From contig CM072552.1 of assembly GCA_036898215.1 (NCBI GenBank), positions 18,718,255 to 18,782,254 on the forward strand: DNA of 64,000 bases, in the 5' to 3' direction. Made by a program: the position numbers and the translations under genes. The stretch is from Platycarya strobilacea. Lineage: Eukaryota > Streptophyta > Magnoliopsida > Fagales > Juglandaceae. Under the pieces are notes generated by a model. The model had not been told where the DNA came from, ran no database searches, and saw only the letters and a program-made list of their open reading frames with translations. Shown here piece by piece: positions 47,740-59,089 of this stretch; position 1 is the first letter of the stretch, and every line of letters starts with the position of its first letter.

Positions 47740-48281
47740 TATTATTTTTAATAGTGAGTTTATATTATATTTATCATTCTTATTTAGAAAAACATAATTA
47801 GGTATAATAATTAGGAGAAAAATATCTGATTAATTGCTGATAGTATGTAATGTTATAGAGTATATTTAATGTGCTTATTTGGCAAAACATAATTAGTCAA
47901 AAACTAGAGAAAAATCTATTTATTACTTTATATATTAACACAATTAATTATTGTTGATACGAAAGTTTCTAAGTTATTTAATATAAAAAAATATTAATAT
48001 GTTAAATTTTATTATTTTTAAGAGTGAGTTTATATTATATTTATTATTCTTATTTGGAAAAACATAATTAGGTATAATAATTAGGAAAAAGATATCTTAT
48101 TAATTGCTGATAGTATGTAATGTTATAGAGTATATTTAATGTGCTTATTTGGCAAAACATAATTAGTCAAAAACTAGAAAAAAAATCTGTTTATTATTTT
48201 ATATATTAACAAAATTAATTATTGTTGATACGAAAGTTTCTAAGTTATTTAATATAAAAAATATTAATATGTTAAATTTTT
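47740..48281. repeat. Tandem duplication, 2 x 270 bp, nearly identical
   Basis: TATATTATATTTATCATTCT at 47761 recurs as TATATTATATTTATTATTCT at 48031, a period of 270. The match runs to GTTGATACGAAAGTTTCTAA in each unit with few differences. It is AT-rich and noncoding, about 1.1 kb upstream of the BRI1 start. Confidence 0.85.
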
Positions 48282-48494
48282 TGAGTTATGTTATTTATAA
48301 TTATTTTTGTAATATTTTATACACTTTGCTGATATGATTGGCTAAAATAAATCTTTTGTATTAAAAAATGATGTAACTAATTACATTAATAGAGTATGTA
48401 AAAGTAATTGTACATAAAATTTTTATAAATTTTATAATTATATAAATTCCAAAATATAACTGGTGTTTATAGGTTGATTATAAAAGATAAAAAT

Positions 48495-48683
48495 AAGGTG
48501 TCATTTAAAAAGTAAGTTAAAATAAGATGAGATGAGATAAGATGAAAGTTGAATAAAATATTTTTAAATATTATTTAAATATTATTATTGTCTAATTTAA
48601 AAAGGTTAAATTATTTATTATATTTTATATAAATATTTAGAAAAAATATATAAATGAGATGAAATAATATCCAAACAAAATTA
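48495..48683 (+). mobile_element. Tourist-like MITE copy in the BRI1 upstream region
   Basis: It contains AAGATGAGATGAGATAAGAT, GAAAGTTGAATAAAATATTT and AAATTATTTATTATATTTTA, then AATATCCAAACAAAA near its right end, in family order. It lies about 740 bp before the BRI1 start codon, so it could affect promoter chromatin; that is inference. Confidence 0.65.
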
Positions 48684-49240
48684 AAAAAGAAAAAAAAATT
48701 GTATTCATTATTTTAATACACCACAAATAACATATAATTTTTTTTATTTTTTTAAATAAATGTATGATATATAGATGATGAATAGAAAATTTAATTAATT
48801 TTAAAAAAATTAAAGTAAAAAAATTAAAGAAATTAAAAAATAAACTTATAATGTGTAAAAACAATGAAGACCAAAACCCTTAAAAAATGAGTGATGACGT
48901 TGGTATTGGGAGGGAAGTGAGAAATACAAAATAGATGAGAGAGAAAAATAATAATAAATAAATAAGCATAATGTTAGTAATAAATGTTATAAATAAATGG
49001 ATGGCAAATATCAATTGATATGTGATAAATAAAATATTTTTAATTTATTTTTTTAGTTTATATTATATAGTATATAACAAATATTAAATATTATTAATTA
49101 TTAATTAATATTTATCTACTGTTTATCTCTAAAATTTATCTCTAACATTTTTTTTATAAACAAACAAAGGGCAGCAAAAACCAGAAGGAAGAGAGTGTGG
49201 CGTGGCATGGCATGTCATGTGAGCAACAGCTGTGTTTCTC
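48684..49240. other. AT-rich distal promoter region of BRI1
   Basis: Poly-A/T tracts up to about 49160. Then comes a sharp change to mixed sequence with GTGGCGTGGCATGGCATGTC at 49199-49218, a small GGCATG-type repeat before the putative TATA box. Confidence 0.4.
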
Positions 49241-49256
49241 CCTCTTCCTTCCACTT

Positions 49257-49263
49257 GATAAAT
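49257..49263 (+). promoter_or_regulatory. Possible TATA box of BRI1
   Basis: ATAAATA lies about 165 bp before the BRI1 ATG and is followed by a C/T-rich leader (49264-49377) typical of plant 5' untranslated regions. ATAAACC at 49312 is a weaker alternative. Confidence 0.4.
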
Positions 49264-49378
49264 ACTTCTTCCCTTCCTCACTCTCGCTTTTGACTCCTCT
49301 CTCTCCCTCTCATAAACCCAGTACTACTTTCTCTCTCTAAGGCCAGAGTTTTCTCTAACCCCTCTCTCTCTCTCTCTA

Positions 49379-49408
49379 ATGGCAGCCCTGAGACCCTCAA
49401 ACACCTAA
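49379..49408 (+). promoter_or_regulatory. Upstream ORF (9 codons plus stop) in the BRI1 leader
   Basis: ATGGCAGCCCTGAGACCC... encodes MAALRPSNT and ends TAA, 17 bases before the BRI1 ATG. The context CTCTCTAATGG is fair for initiation (purine at -3, G at +4). If transcribed, it could lower BRI1 translation or need reinitiation. Confidence 0.55.
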
Positions 49409-49425
49409 TCACTTCAGCATCCAAA

Positions 49426-52400
49426 ATGAAACCTTTCTATCTCTCAAGCTCTCACTTCTGTCTTCTTCTCCTCTCCTTCACTTTCCTGACCTCCCTCCGA
49501 GCCTCTCCAGCGTCTTTCTCTTCATCGTCCGGTAAAGACACCCAGCAGCTCATCAACTTCAAAGCCGCTCTCCCGAACTCAACCATTCTCTCCGACTGGC
49601 TCCCCGACCGAGACCCATGTGCCTTCACCGGCATTTCCTGTAAAGCCTCCCGGGTTTATTCCATTGACCTCAGCTCCACCTTTCTAAGTACAAACTTCAG
49701 CCTCGTCTCCGCCTTCCTCCTCTCCCTTGACCACCTTGAAACCCTTTCTCTACATTCCACAAATCTCTCCGGCACCATTTCTTTCGCTCCCGGAGCCAAA
49801 TGTAACACCGTCTTATCCACCATAGATCTCTCTCACAACAGCCTCTCCGGCTCTCTCTCCGACCTCTCCAACTTGGGTTCGTGCTCGGGTTTGAAATTGC
49901 TCAACCTGTCTAATAATCTTCTCGACTCTCCTTCCTCCACGAAAAATGCACTGAAACTCGGTCTCGAGGTTCTTGATCTCTCTTTCAACAAGCTCGCCGG
50001 AGCAACCGTTTTCCCATGGCTGTTTTCAGTCGGTTGCAACGGTATGCAACGCTTGGCACTAGAGGGAAACAAGCTCACCGGTGACATATCGGCCGTCTCC
50101 ACTTGCGCCACCCTGCAGTATCTGGACCTCTCCTCTAACAATTTCTCTGTTGATATTCCTTCTTTTGGCGATTGCTTGGCTCTGGAGCACCTCGACTTAT
50201 CTGTCAACAAGTTCTCAGGGGACATCGGCCACGCTCTTTCCTCGTGCACCCATCTCGCTTTCTTGAACCTCTCGAACAACCATTTCTCGGGTCTCATTCC
50301 GGCGCTCCCTGCCGAGAAACTGAGTCTCCTTTCTCTCTCCGGCAACGATTTTCAGGGTGTGATTCCCTCGTGGCTTGCTGGCGCGTGTGCTTCCGGCGTC
50401 CTCGTGACACTCGACCTTTCGACCAACAACCTCTCCGGTACGGTCCCTGTCGGTTTGAGCGTTTGTTCTTCATTGGAGTCATTTGATGTTAGTTCAAACA
50501 AGCTCTCCGGTAAATTACCAATTGAAGTATTCGTCAAGATGAGCAATTTAAAGAAGTTGGACCTGTCTTTCAATAGTTTCTTCGGTGCTTTGCCGGATTC
50601 TTTGTCGAAGTTAGTGGGATTAGAGACATTAGATCTTAGTTCCAATAATCTGTCTGGCCCTATTCCAAGCACTCTCTGCGAAGCTCCAGATAATAGCTTG
50701 AAAGACCTATTTTTACAGAACAATCTGTTTTCCGGTCTGATTCCGGCGACTTTGAGCAACTGTTCTCAGCTCGTATCTCTGGATTTGAGCTTCAATTATC
50801 TGTCGGGAACGATCCCTTCGACTTTGGGAACGTTGTCCAAACTACGGGACATGATACTTTGGTTGAATCGGCTACACGGGGAAATCCCACAACAGCTCAT
50901 GTACATCCAAACACTCGAGAATCTGATCTTAGACTTCAACGAATTGACAGGGACGATTCCTTCGGGGTTGAGCAACTGCACCAACCTGAATTGGATCTCC
51001 TTGTCGAACAACCGTTTGAGTGGTGAGATTCCAGGGTGGATTGGGCAGTTGTCGAACCTGGCAATCCTCAAACTGAGTAACAATTCATTCCATGGGAGGA
51101 TTCCGCCGGAGCTCGGGGACTGTAAGAGCTTGATATGGTTAGATCTCAATACCAATTACTTGAATGGATCTATCCCGCCGGAGCTTTTCAGGCAGTCTGG
51201 CAATATTGCGGTAAATTTCATTAGTGGGAAGACTTATGTGTATATCAAGAACGATGGGAGTAAAGAATGCCATGGAGCTGGGAATTTGCTTGAGTTTGCA
51301 GGTATTAGCCAAACTCTTCTGAATAGGATTTCAACCAGGAATCCTTGCAATTTCACTAGAGTATATGGAGGTAAGATTCAGCCCACATTCAACCACAATG
51401 GGTCCATGATTTTTCTTGATATTTCGCATAACATGTTGTCCGGCAGTATTCCAAAGGAAATGGGAAGAATGTTCTATCTATATATACTGAATCTGGGTCA
51501 TAACAATATATCTGGAACAATCCCAGAAGAGCTGGGGTACGTGAAGAGTCTCAACATTCTCGATCTTTCTAGCAACAGACTTGAAGGGACAATCCCACAG
51601 TCCATTACTGGACTTTCTTTGCTTACTGAGATGGATGTGTCGAATAACTATCTTACTGGAATGATTCCAGAAATGGGGCAGGTTGATACTTTTCCAGCGT
51701 ATAAGTTTCTGAATAATTCTGGGCTCTGTGGTTATCCTCTTCCTAAATGTGGGGGGGATTCGGCCTCGGGTCCGAATTCCAACCACCCGAAGTCCCATCG
51801 GAGGCAAGCATCCCTTGCTGGGAGTGTGGCAATGGGATTGTTGTTTTCCCTCTTCTGTATCTTTGGTTTGATCATAGTTGCCATCGAAATCAAGAAAAGG
51901 AGGAAAAAGAAGGAAGTAACACTTGATGATTATAATGAGAGTCGTTCCCACTCGGGCATAGCCAATATCAATTGGAAGTTAATCAGTGCCCGTGAAGCAT
52001 TAAGCATTCAACTTACAGCATTTGAGAAACCCCTTATGAAGTTCACTTTTGCTGATCTTCTGGAAGCAACAAATGGCTTCCACAACGACAGCCTCATCGG
52101 TTCTGGTGGTTTTGGCGACGTGTACAAAGCGCGATTGAAAGGCGGGAGCATTGTCGCCATTAAGAAACTTAAATACATCAGCGGACAGGGTGATCGGGAA
52201 TTTACCGCCGAAATGAAAACCATTGGAAAAATTAAGCACAGGAACCTTGTCCCTCTTCTGGGTTACTGCAAAGTAGGTGAAGAAAGGCTCTTGGTTTATG
52301 AGTACATGAAGTATGGAAGCTTAGATGATGTTCTCCATGGCCAAAAGAAAGCTGGGATAAAGCTGAATTGGGCTGCAAGGAGAAAGATTGCCATTGGGGC

Positions 52401-53022
52401 TGCAAGGGGATTGGCTTTTCTACATCACAATTGCATACCACACATCCTTCACAGGGATATGAAATCAAGCAATGTTCTGGTTGATGAAAACTTGGAAGCC
52501 AGAGTCTCTGATTTTGGAATGGCCAGACTTTTGAGTTCAATGGATACTCATTTAAGTGTCAGCACTTTAGCAGGAACTCCTGGCTATGTCCCTCCTGAAT
52601 ATTATCAGAGTTTCAGATGTACTCCTAGTGGTGATGTCTACAGTTATGGAGTTGTCTTGCTTGAGCTGCTAACCGGGAAACGATCGACGGATTCACCTGA
52701 TTTCGGTGACAACAATCTTGTTGGGTGGGTGAAACAGCAAGTCAAAGTGAGAGTAATTGATGTTTTTGATCCAGTGATCATGAGAGAGGATCCCGGGCTT
52801 GAGATTGAGCTTCTACGACACTTAGAGGTTGCGTGTGCCTGCTTGAATGATCGGCCCATGCGACGACCCACAATGATTCAAGTGATGGCAATGTTCAAGG
52901 AAATCCAAGCAGGGTCTGGGATGGACTCTCAATCTACCATTGCCACTGAAGATGGATCTTTCAGTGCAGCTGAAATGGTAGAGATGAGTATAAAAGAAGC
53001 CTCTGAAGTGATGAAGCAGTAG
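49426..53022 (+). CDS. BRI1: Brassinosteroid receptor kinase BRI1
   Basis: 1198 codons in one exon, the normal intronless BRI1 form and length. BRI1 binds brassinosteroids at the plasma membrane and, with a SERK/BAK1 co-receptor, phosphorylates targets such as BKI1 and BSKs. Visible parts: signal peptide about 1-27; LRRNT with DPCAFTGISC near 63-72; about 25 LRRs (repeated LDLSxNxLSGxIP); an island domain about 588-657 (ISGKTYVYIKNDGSKECHGA) before the last LRRs, where the hormone binds; a transmembrane helix about 797-820; basic KKRRKKKE. The kinase starts near 872: glycine loop GSGGFGDVYK (from about 892), Lys913, HRD with Asp1011, DFG 1029-1031, activation loop STLAGTPGYVPPEYYQSF. The C-tail ends AAEMVEMSIKEASEVMKQ. 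Arabidopsis BRI1 and BRL proteins are similar, but the island, the tail and SPDFGDNNLVGWVKQ favour BRI1. No defects were seen. The ATG at 49426 (context CCAAAATGA) opens directly into the signal peptide. Confidence 0.96.
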   Translation: MKPFYLSSSHFCLLLLSFTFLTSLRASPASFSSSSGKDTQQLINFKAALPNSTILSDWLPDRDPCAFTGISCKASRVYSIDLSSTFLSTNFSLVSAFLLSLDHLETLSLHSTNLSGTISFAPGAKCNTVLSTIDLSHNSLSGSLSDLSNLGSCSGLKLLNLSNNLLDSPSSTKNALKLGLEVLDLSFNKLAGATVFPWLFSVGCNGMQRLALEGNKLTGDISAVSTCATLQYLDLSSNNFSVDIPSFGDCLALEHLDLSVNKFSGDIGHALSSCTHLAFLNLSNNHFSGLIPALPAEKLSLLSLSGNDFQGVIPSWLAGACASGVLVTLDLSTNNLSGTVPVGLSVCSSLESFDVSSNKLSGKLPIEVFVKMSNLKKLDLSFNSFFGALPDSLSKLVGLETLDLSSNNLSGPIPSTLCEAPDNSLKDLFLQNNLFSGLIPATLSNCSQLVSLDLSFNYLSGTIPSTLGTLSKLRDMILWLNRLHGEIPQQLMYIQTLENLILDFNELTGTIPSGLSNCTNLNWISLSNNRLSGEIPGWIGQLSNLAILKLSNNSFHGRIPPELGDCKSLIWLDLNTNYLNGSIPPELFRQSGNIAVNFISGKTYVYIKNDGSKECHGAGNLLEFAGISQTLLNRISTRNPCNFTRVYGGKIQPTFNHNGSMIFLDISHNMLSGSIPKEMGRMFYLYILNLGHNNISGTIPEELGYVKSLNILDLSSNRLEGTIPQSITGLSLLTEMDVSNNYLTGMIPEMGQVDTFPAYKFLNNSGLCGYPLPKCGGDSASGPNSNHPKSHRRQASLAGSVAMGLLFSLFCIFGLIIVAIEIKKRRKKKEVTLDDYNESRSHSGIANINWKLISAREALSIQLTAFEKPLMKFTFADLLEATNGFHNDSLIGSGGFGDVYKARLKGGSIVAIKKLKYISGQGDREFTAEMKTIGKIKHRNLVPLLGYCKVGEERLLVYEYMKYGSLDDVLHGQKKAGIKLNWAARRKIAIGAARGLAFLHHNCIPHILHRDMKSSNVLVDENLEARVSDFGMARLLSSMDTHLSVSTLAGTPGYVPPEYYQSFRCTPSGDVYSYGVVLLELLTGKRSTDSPDFGDNNLVGWVKQQVKVRVIDVFDPVIMREDPGLEIELLRHLEVACACLNDRPMRRPTMIQVMAMFKEIQAGSGMDSQSTIATEDGSFSAAEMVEMSIKEASEVMKQ

Positions 53023-53260
53023 ATCAACAGTTTGAAGCAATTTTCAAGAGCGTTCTTTGGAACCAAGAAAGAAGAAAGGTGGAGATGAGTTTTCCCCCTC
53101 TTCTTTAGCACTTGGAAGTGGCATAAAAACTGCTGATGCATTTGCATCATGTATCTCTGTGATTTAATGTATGTAATCTTGTTATTTATACATAGAAAGT
53201 TGTTTAACTTGTTATAAAACCTGTATATAACAGTACTCTCAGTTGTTGTTCTGTTTTGGT
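53023..53260 (+). other. Probable BRI1 3' untranslated region
   Basis: T-rich, AT-rich sequence after the stop, with TTAATGTATGTAATCTTG (53165-53182) and TTATAAAACCTGTATATAA as possible far-upstream and near-upstream polyadenylation signals. No exact cleavage site can be set. Confidence 0.45.
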
Positions 53261-53380
53261 TATTAGATTTTCTTCATGAGTGAACCTTTCATTCAGATCC
53301 ATGTAATCCTCAAAAGTAGCCATTGCATCTGTTAAGTTACCTCAGTGATGGTGAAAGTGGAGGGTTCTTTTGCCGCCCCT

Positions 53381-53389
53381 CCCCCCCCC

Positions 53390-53433
<44 letters not shown>
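53381..53433. repeat. C20 run joined to a (TC)n microsatellite
   Basis: Twenty C residues (53381-53400) pass directly into about 16 TC repeats, roughly 360 bp after the BRI1 stop. The length is likely polymorphic and hard to assemble. Confidence 0.9.
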
Positions 53434-53436
<3 letters not shown>

Positions 53437-56211
53437 GATCCAACTTGTATTCTACTTTTATAATATAAATTAAGAGTAATAATATTAGGTACAATTGTAA
53501 ACTTCGTAAATGACACGTCATTCTTTTGAAAAAGAGAAATTTATTATTAAAAAATTAATTAATTTTTTTTCATATAAATTCTATATTTTATTATTTTTTT
53601 TAAATGATTATAGAGTAGCGGCATAATTTATGATTATAAACATTATTTTATAAAAAATAATGCCAAGAAATGTCCCCTTATTCTGCAAAATATATGTACT
53701 TCACCGATTTGTCTTTTTTGTGTAGTGATTTTAATATTTGGACTTTCAAACCTCGAAAACTTTTGAGATATTCTGTAATCAAAACAACAATGGAGTCACA
53801 GATTCATAACTCGATCATGTGTGCATAAGCTTCACTGATTCAATATTCGAATATTGTATTTATGAATCTAATATTGTCTTAATCTTTCTCTATCTATGTT
53901 TGTACTCAAATGAATAGCTTCGAAACTGTAGAAAGCTTTCTGCATTCCAAGGAACATCCAAAAAGTTCAAAGACAAGTGCATAGATGTGGGATCCCCCAA
54001 CTCCCAAGTACTGTTTTCCATCTTATTTATTTTTAAGAATAATTGGATTGGAAATCTTTTATATCAAATACTATTATTAATCATAATTTGATGTGAAAGA
54101 TAAATTTTAATATTAATATATCTCGCATTTACAGTTAGATTTATCCATTAATTATTTACATTTATATTCATTAACAAAAAATTATTATCATTTAAATCAT
54201 GTTTTTTAAGAAAAATGATACTTGCAATCTTAAGATTTACAAATTCCCCATATTTACTTAAAAAAAAAGTGAATAAATTTAAAATTCATATAAGAGAATC
54301 ATTTTTTTTAATAATATATTATATTTATACTTAAATGGTTTACACATTCTAAAATTGTACTGAGACTAACTTTAAATTTAAATTGTTGTCTCAGTTTCAT
54401 CGAGAAATTAAGAAGGCAGGGACCATTTCTCTTTATGGTTTATCACATCTATGGCTGGACCATCTATAAAATATTAAAAAAAAAAAAAAAACTAGTCCAA
54501 ATCTCAATAACTCCAAAACCTATGCACTCAAAATTGGCATGCTCTCAAGTGTCAATAATCAATCTTAGAGTTTTCTTTTTTTCTTTTTAAATATATTCCT
54601 CTCCTTTCTATAAAACAAAGCAAATTAAAATATAAATTTTGTCTCTTTTCGATCGACAAAAATGTACATCACACGTGCCCTTGACCTAGGAAGTAATAAT
54701 TTTTTGTTTTTTGGATTTAAATAGGTGTGCCTCTTTTCTAAGCATGCATTAACTTAGCACGAAAATTAATGTACACAAGTTGTTTAATTGCTGTCATCGA
54801 TGAACATTATCAACATGTTGCTTCAGATCTTGACTTTTAGTGAGCACCAAATTACAAATCAGGACTCACATGGGCAAGCCCACATGGCTTAGGCTATAAA
54901 ATATGTAAATATTAATTTAGAATTCTCTTGCTCCAATACTATCTCTCATATGTATATAAATAATCAAATTGGCAATGATGGAAAATTATATAAATGTTGG
55001 GAGTTTTGAATGGAGGTAGCAAATGATGCCAAAACTGTCATTATTCTAAAGATTTTTTTTTTTAAAAAAAAAAACTTTAGTTTAATTTGGTTCATATAAA
55101 AAGTTTACATACTAACACTGATGCAGCTTAATTATTGTGTTCCACTTACATCATATTTTCTTACTGAAAAGAAAAACCCAATCTATAAACTTTATTATTG
55201 ATTGTATTATGATTATTGATTTGATTTAAGATTATGTGAGAAAAGTTATAATTGGTGGGTCAATTTGGCAATTTAGTGGACATTGTAGGACAAATGGAGT
55301 TTATATTAAAGGCCATTACTCCACTTTTTGCCAATGATGGGGAAAAATACCAATATTTGGTCAATAAAAAGATGTACTTAAATTTAGGGAAAAAATGGAG
55401 AATGGAAAAGTAATAGGTGTCTAAAATTAGATATGTTTATCCGAATTTTAGATTCGAGAATTTAGATTCAAAAGATAAGTAATTTTTTTGAATTTTTTAG
55501 ATGAAGACATGAGTCAACAACAATGCTAAAATAATTTCAGAGTCAGGCCAAGTAAAATGGGATGAACAACCTTATCTGAAATTGCAGTATTGAAAATGAA
55601 CTAAAAGTAATGGAATGACAACAGTAATAATGCCTTGTACATAGAACTTATGAAAAGCTAGACCCCAAAAATGTAAATTATTTAATAAAATAAAATGAGA
55701 AATAATATATGCAATCATGAAATTGCAAGTGGCTTACAGTCACTTTAAAAAAAATGAATATATATGAGATTTACGTGAAAAAAAGTTAAATTTTTTTCTA
55801 AAACGACTGCACATCGTTTACAACTCCACGACTGTATGTAGTATTGTCCAAATAAAATTGCAAGCATACTCTTACACATAATCTAGAGTGTTTTGACTCT
55901 CTAAATTATTTTCACAGAATAGTTATGAAGTTTTACAATATGGACATTTGATAATTAAATTCATCGTATTCTATAGAATTTATATTAATTAAAATTGATA
56001 ATTATATAAATGTATTAACTACATAACATTTTTTGGTACGATGAAAGAACTATGTATTCTATATTTCAAAGTATTTAATAATTTTCTCATTCTCATAGTT
56101 CTTCGTATCTTTAAAACTATTTTATTTGTATAGGATGGTGGATTACCTGTTCTCAGAGATAAACTGAGGTTAAAATTTAAAACCTTCGAAAAAAAAGAAA
56201 CCACATGATCT
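53434..56211. other. AT-rich spacer downstream of BRI1
   Basis: No gene, RNA or clear transposon domain seen. It has A/T runs near 54475-54492 and 55050-55075. Confidence 0.45.
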
Positions 56212-56424
56212 ATTAGTTTCCTCTTATTTATTTTTTCAATTTACCTTATTTCATTTCAAATTTATTATTATATTTTTTTAAATTTTTATATAAAATAAAA
56301 TAAACAATTCACTTATTTCAAATTCCAACATAAAATTAATATTAAAAAAATATATTATAACAATATTTTAATTTTTTTAATTTTTACCTCATCTCATCTT
56401 ATCTCTAAAAATAAATCCACCTTT
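56212..56424 (-). mobile_element. Tourist-like MITE copy
   Basis: Reverse orientation relative to 58094. It contains AAAATAAAATAAACAATTCA, AATATTAAAAAAATATATTA and TACCTCATCTCATCTTATCT, matching the copy at 1677 in the same order. The outer ends are worn. Confidence 0.6.
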
Positions 56425-58093
56425 ATCTCTTACCTGCCAACTAATATGCTGTCTTTGCAATAAACTATATGCTATAAATAATAATTTAGGTATAAAAAGA
56501 AAAAAACTGTCTCCTTTTGTATTTTGTATTCATTTGAGGATTACAGCGTACTCTCAATTAGATTACAAACAATACATGTACAATTGCTACTGTGCATGTA
56601 CGGTGCAAGTACAGGTTGTACCATTAATATTTTATTTTCTTATTCCTTCCATTCTGAGTTCTTGCCTGGGTGTCACTACCCAACTAGTTTTTTTTTTTAG
56701 GGCAATAAAAATGTCATATAAGATGATTCTAATCACTCCTCCTGCCACAATCAGAACCAAAATTTGAACTTTGTAATTACTCAGTAAAGGGCATTTTTCC
56801 TTATTGGTTGGGCCCCTATAAGTACTGGTACTCTCACAATTCTTTTGGGATGAAAATGGTTTATATATATAATGGGTCTAGAAAATACATTTATGTTGAA
56901 GTTTGGTTTGATATCATGTTAATCATTAAATGCTTTTAGAAAGTGGAGGAACATACATCATGTCGAAGGTATTTATATTGATAGGAACAATTTGCATGGA
57001 TTTGATTTAAATGATGGAATGCAAGACATGAACTGTAACTGACTCCTCCCCTTGTCACAATGTGGCCAATTTGGTGTTCACCATAAATGCAATTCATGTT
57101 TATTACTCGACATGTGCCATTGTTTTTAGGTCAATTGACAACTATTGTGTCTATGGGAATAGTCTTGGAATCGACATGCTGTCTTGGAGGTGATAAGATT
57201 GTGAAACCATATGAATAATTTTATATGAAGACAGTTTTAAGAAGTCGAAGGAGAATCAGCTTTAATTTAAAAAAAAAAATTCTCATTTTCAATCTTATTT
57301 TTATTTATTATACTCAAAAGAAATTAATGGAATTCATTAGATTCATGAAAATAAGGTTGAAAATTAGGATAATTTTTTAAAATTTAAAATTGATTTTTCA
57401 TCGACTCCTTGAGATCAATTCTATGTAGAATTACTTTTCTACAAGAGAGAATAAAATGTGATATGTGTTGTATGAAAATAATGAATAAAATATTTCTAAT
57501 AAAGACTGAGTTACCTTATACGGTGTGCCTTGCATGGTCTGAGATAAACTCCCATGGTTATGTTTTTTATTGATTACTCTAGCCTCTTAAGAGCCTTATC
57601 TCTTAAAATGTGTTTCTTTAGTTTTAGATTTTCGTCGCCTTGTATCACGCGAATCTCTTGTGATCGTGTCTTTGGCGCTCGTTATCATTTTATCGCCTAT
57701 TGCGTGTATTGAACTCCATCATTAGTCACCTATCATTCTTTCCCCGCTTGTGGCGGGTATTTATGTCTTACACTTTTCATTAAGGGTTAAGGGTGCTGCT
57801 ATTCAGCCACATGACTTTGCTTCTTCAAAATTATCACTTGCGTAATTGCATTTTTTTTTCATTTTCTTTGAAATATTTTTTAAATTTTATTAACCATTAA
57901 GAGAAAAAAATACATAGCTTTATTAATAGTGAATTGTTTAACTATTAAATTAAGAAATACCCGAGCTATAACTTTAAGAAGGCAAACTCATGGAGCCAAA
58001 TATCATTGTCCTTTCATTAATTGCCAAGCTGAATTCGTATTTGCAAAAGTATTGAGTAAATTATTAATAAGGTAGAAACAAGAAATCCTAAGG
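56425..58093. other. Spacer, no recognised gene
   Basis: Mostly AT-rich. 57515-57800 is GC-richer (CGTCGCCTTGTATCACGCG, TCCCCGCTTGTGGCGGGTAT), and the second motif could form a short stem (CCCGC..GCGGG). I could not assign it to any element. Confidence 0.4.
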
Positions 58094-58297
58094 TGCGTTT
58101 TGGAGACTGTGATAAGATGAAATAATTTTAGATGAAAGTTAAATAAAATATTTTTAGAATATTATTTTTTAATATTATTATTATTTTAAAATTTTAAAAA
58201 GTTGAATTGTATATTATATTTTATTTAAAATTTAAAAAAATTATAATAATGATATGAGATGGATGAGTTGAGATCACTTCTCAATCCAAACAAGGCA
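58094..58297 (+). mobile_element. Tourist-like MITE, best-preserved copy in the window
   Basis: It begins GGTGCGTTTTGGAGACTGTG and ends CTTCTCAATCCAAACAAGGC, so the termini form GTTTGGA/TCCAAAC-type inverted repeats. Inside are GATAAGATGAAATAATTTTA, GAATATTATTTTTTAATATT and GATGAGTTGAGATCA. It is about 204 bp, the same length as the copy in LINE A. Confidence 0.7.
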
Positions 58298-58639
58298 ATT
58301 CTTCTCCATTGGTGCTTAATCAACATTTCAAAAGTCTACATTTCTTATTAGACTAATTATATTTTTAATCCACTAATACCTTAACTTTTATGCGTGCATT
58401 GCCTCTAGTATGACTGATTTGCCAAATCTTTAATCTGAAAATACTCCTGATATATATGTTACATGTAAATGATATGGCTTACATATGCAATTAAAAAAAT
58501 TTTGGAATTGAAAGCACTTTTCAAACATATATATAGTCAATGTAGAATTATTAGAGAAGAGTAATCTTGTACATCACATTCTTATCCCACTTTTGTTCCA
58601 CTATGTAAGATATGGCTGCAATTTGTTTTTTATCCAAAT

Positions 58640-59075
58640 AGAAAAAACCGACTGAACTAGGGTCGAAAATTTATTTGGTCGATTTCAGTCTTCAATTTGT
58701 GTGGAATCCGGTTTTCGATCGAGCCTAGGGTGCGTAATTTTTGGACTAGACGGACCGAAACCAACCGGACTATATATACATTTAAAATATTACATATATA
58801 ATATATTATTTTATGTATTATATAATAATTATATAAATTGGTTATGTAATTTTCATCGATTCTATTATTATTGATCATATAAAATACTATACAATATATG
58901 CTATCAATTAATAATATATCATAATCCACACTAAGAATTAACTTAATCTTAATTTAAATAATTCTTTTATTAATTTACCCATCCAAAAAATAAAATTTTT
59001 TATTTATTTAATATTGGGCCGGACCGAAGGACCAATAGCTAATGGTCTGGTCCAGTCCATATGAGTATTCGATCC
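58640..59075. repeat. Possible repeat with ACCGGAC/GGTCCG motifs (weak)
   Basis: Both ends carry related short motifs in opposite orientation (GGACCGAAACCAACCGGAC near 58750; GGTCTGGTCCAGTCC near 59044-59058) around an AT-rich middle. Such accGGACC-rich low-complexity repeats occur in many plant genomes. The borders are uncertain. Confidence 0.3.
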
Positions 59076-59089
59076 ATGTTAAAAATAAA

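Noticed and set aside
49452..53150. Many antisense and off-frame open frames over BRI1
   Set aside because: They are shadows of a long, GC-richer coding exon, with no independent features.
57757..57775. GC stem as a terminator or RNA gene
   Set aside because: A single short stem in plant spacer is not enough. No tRNA, snoRNA or miRNA structure was evident.
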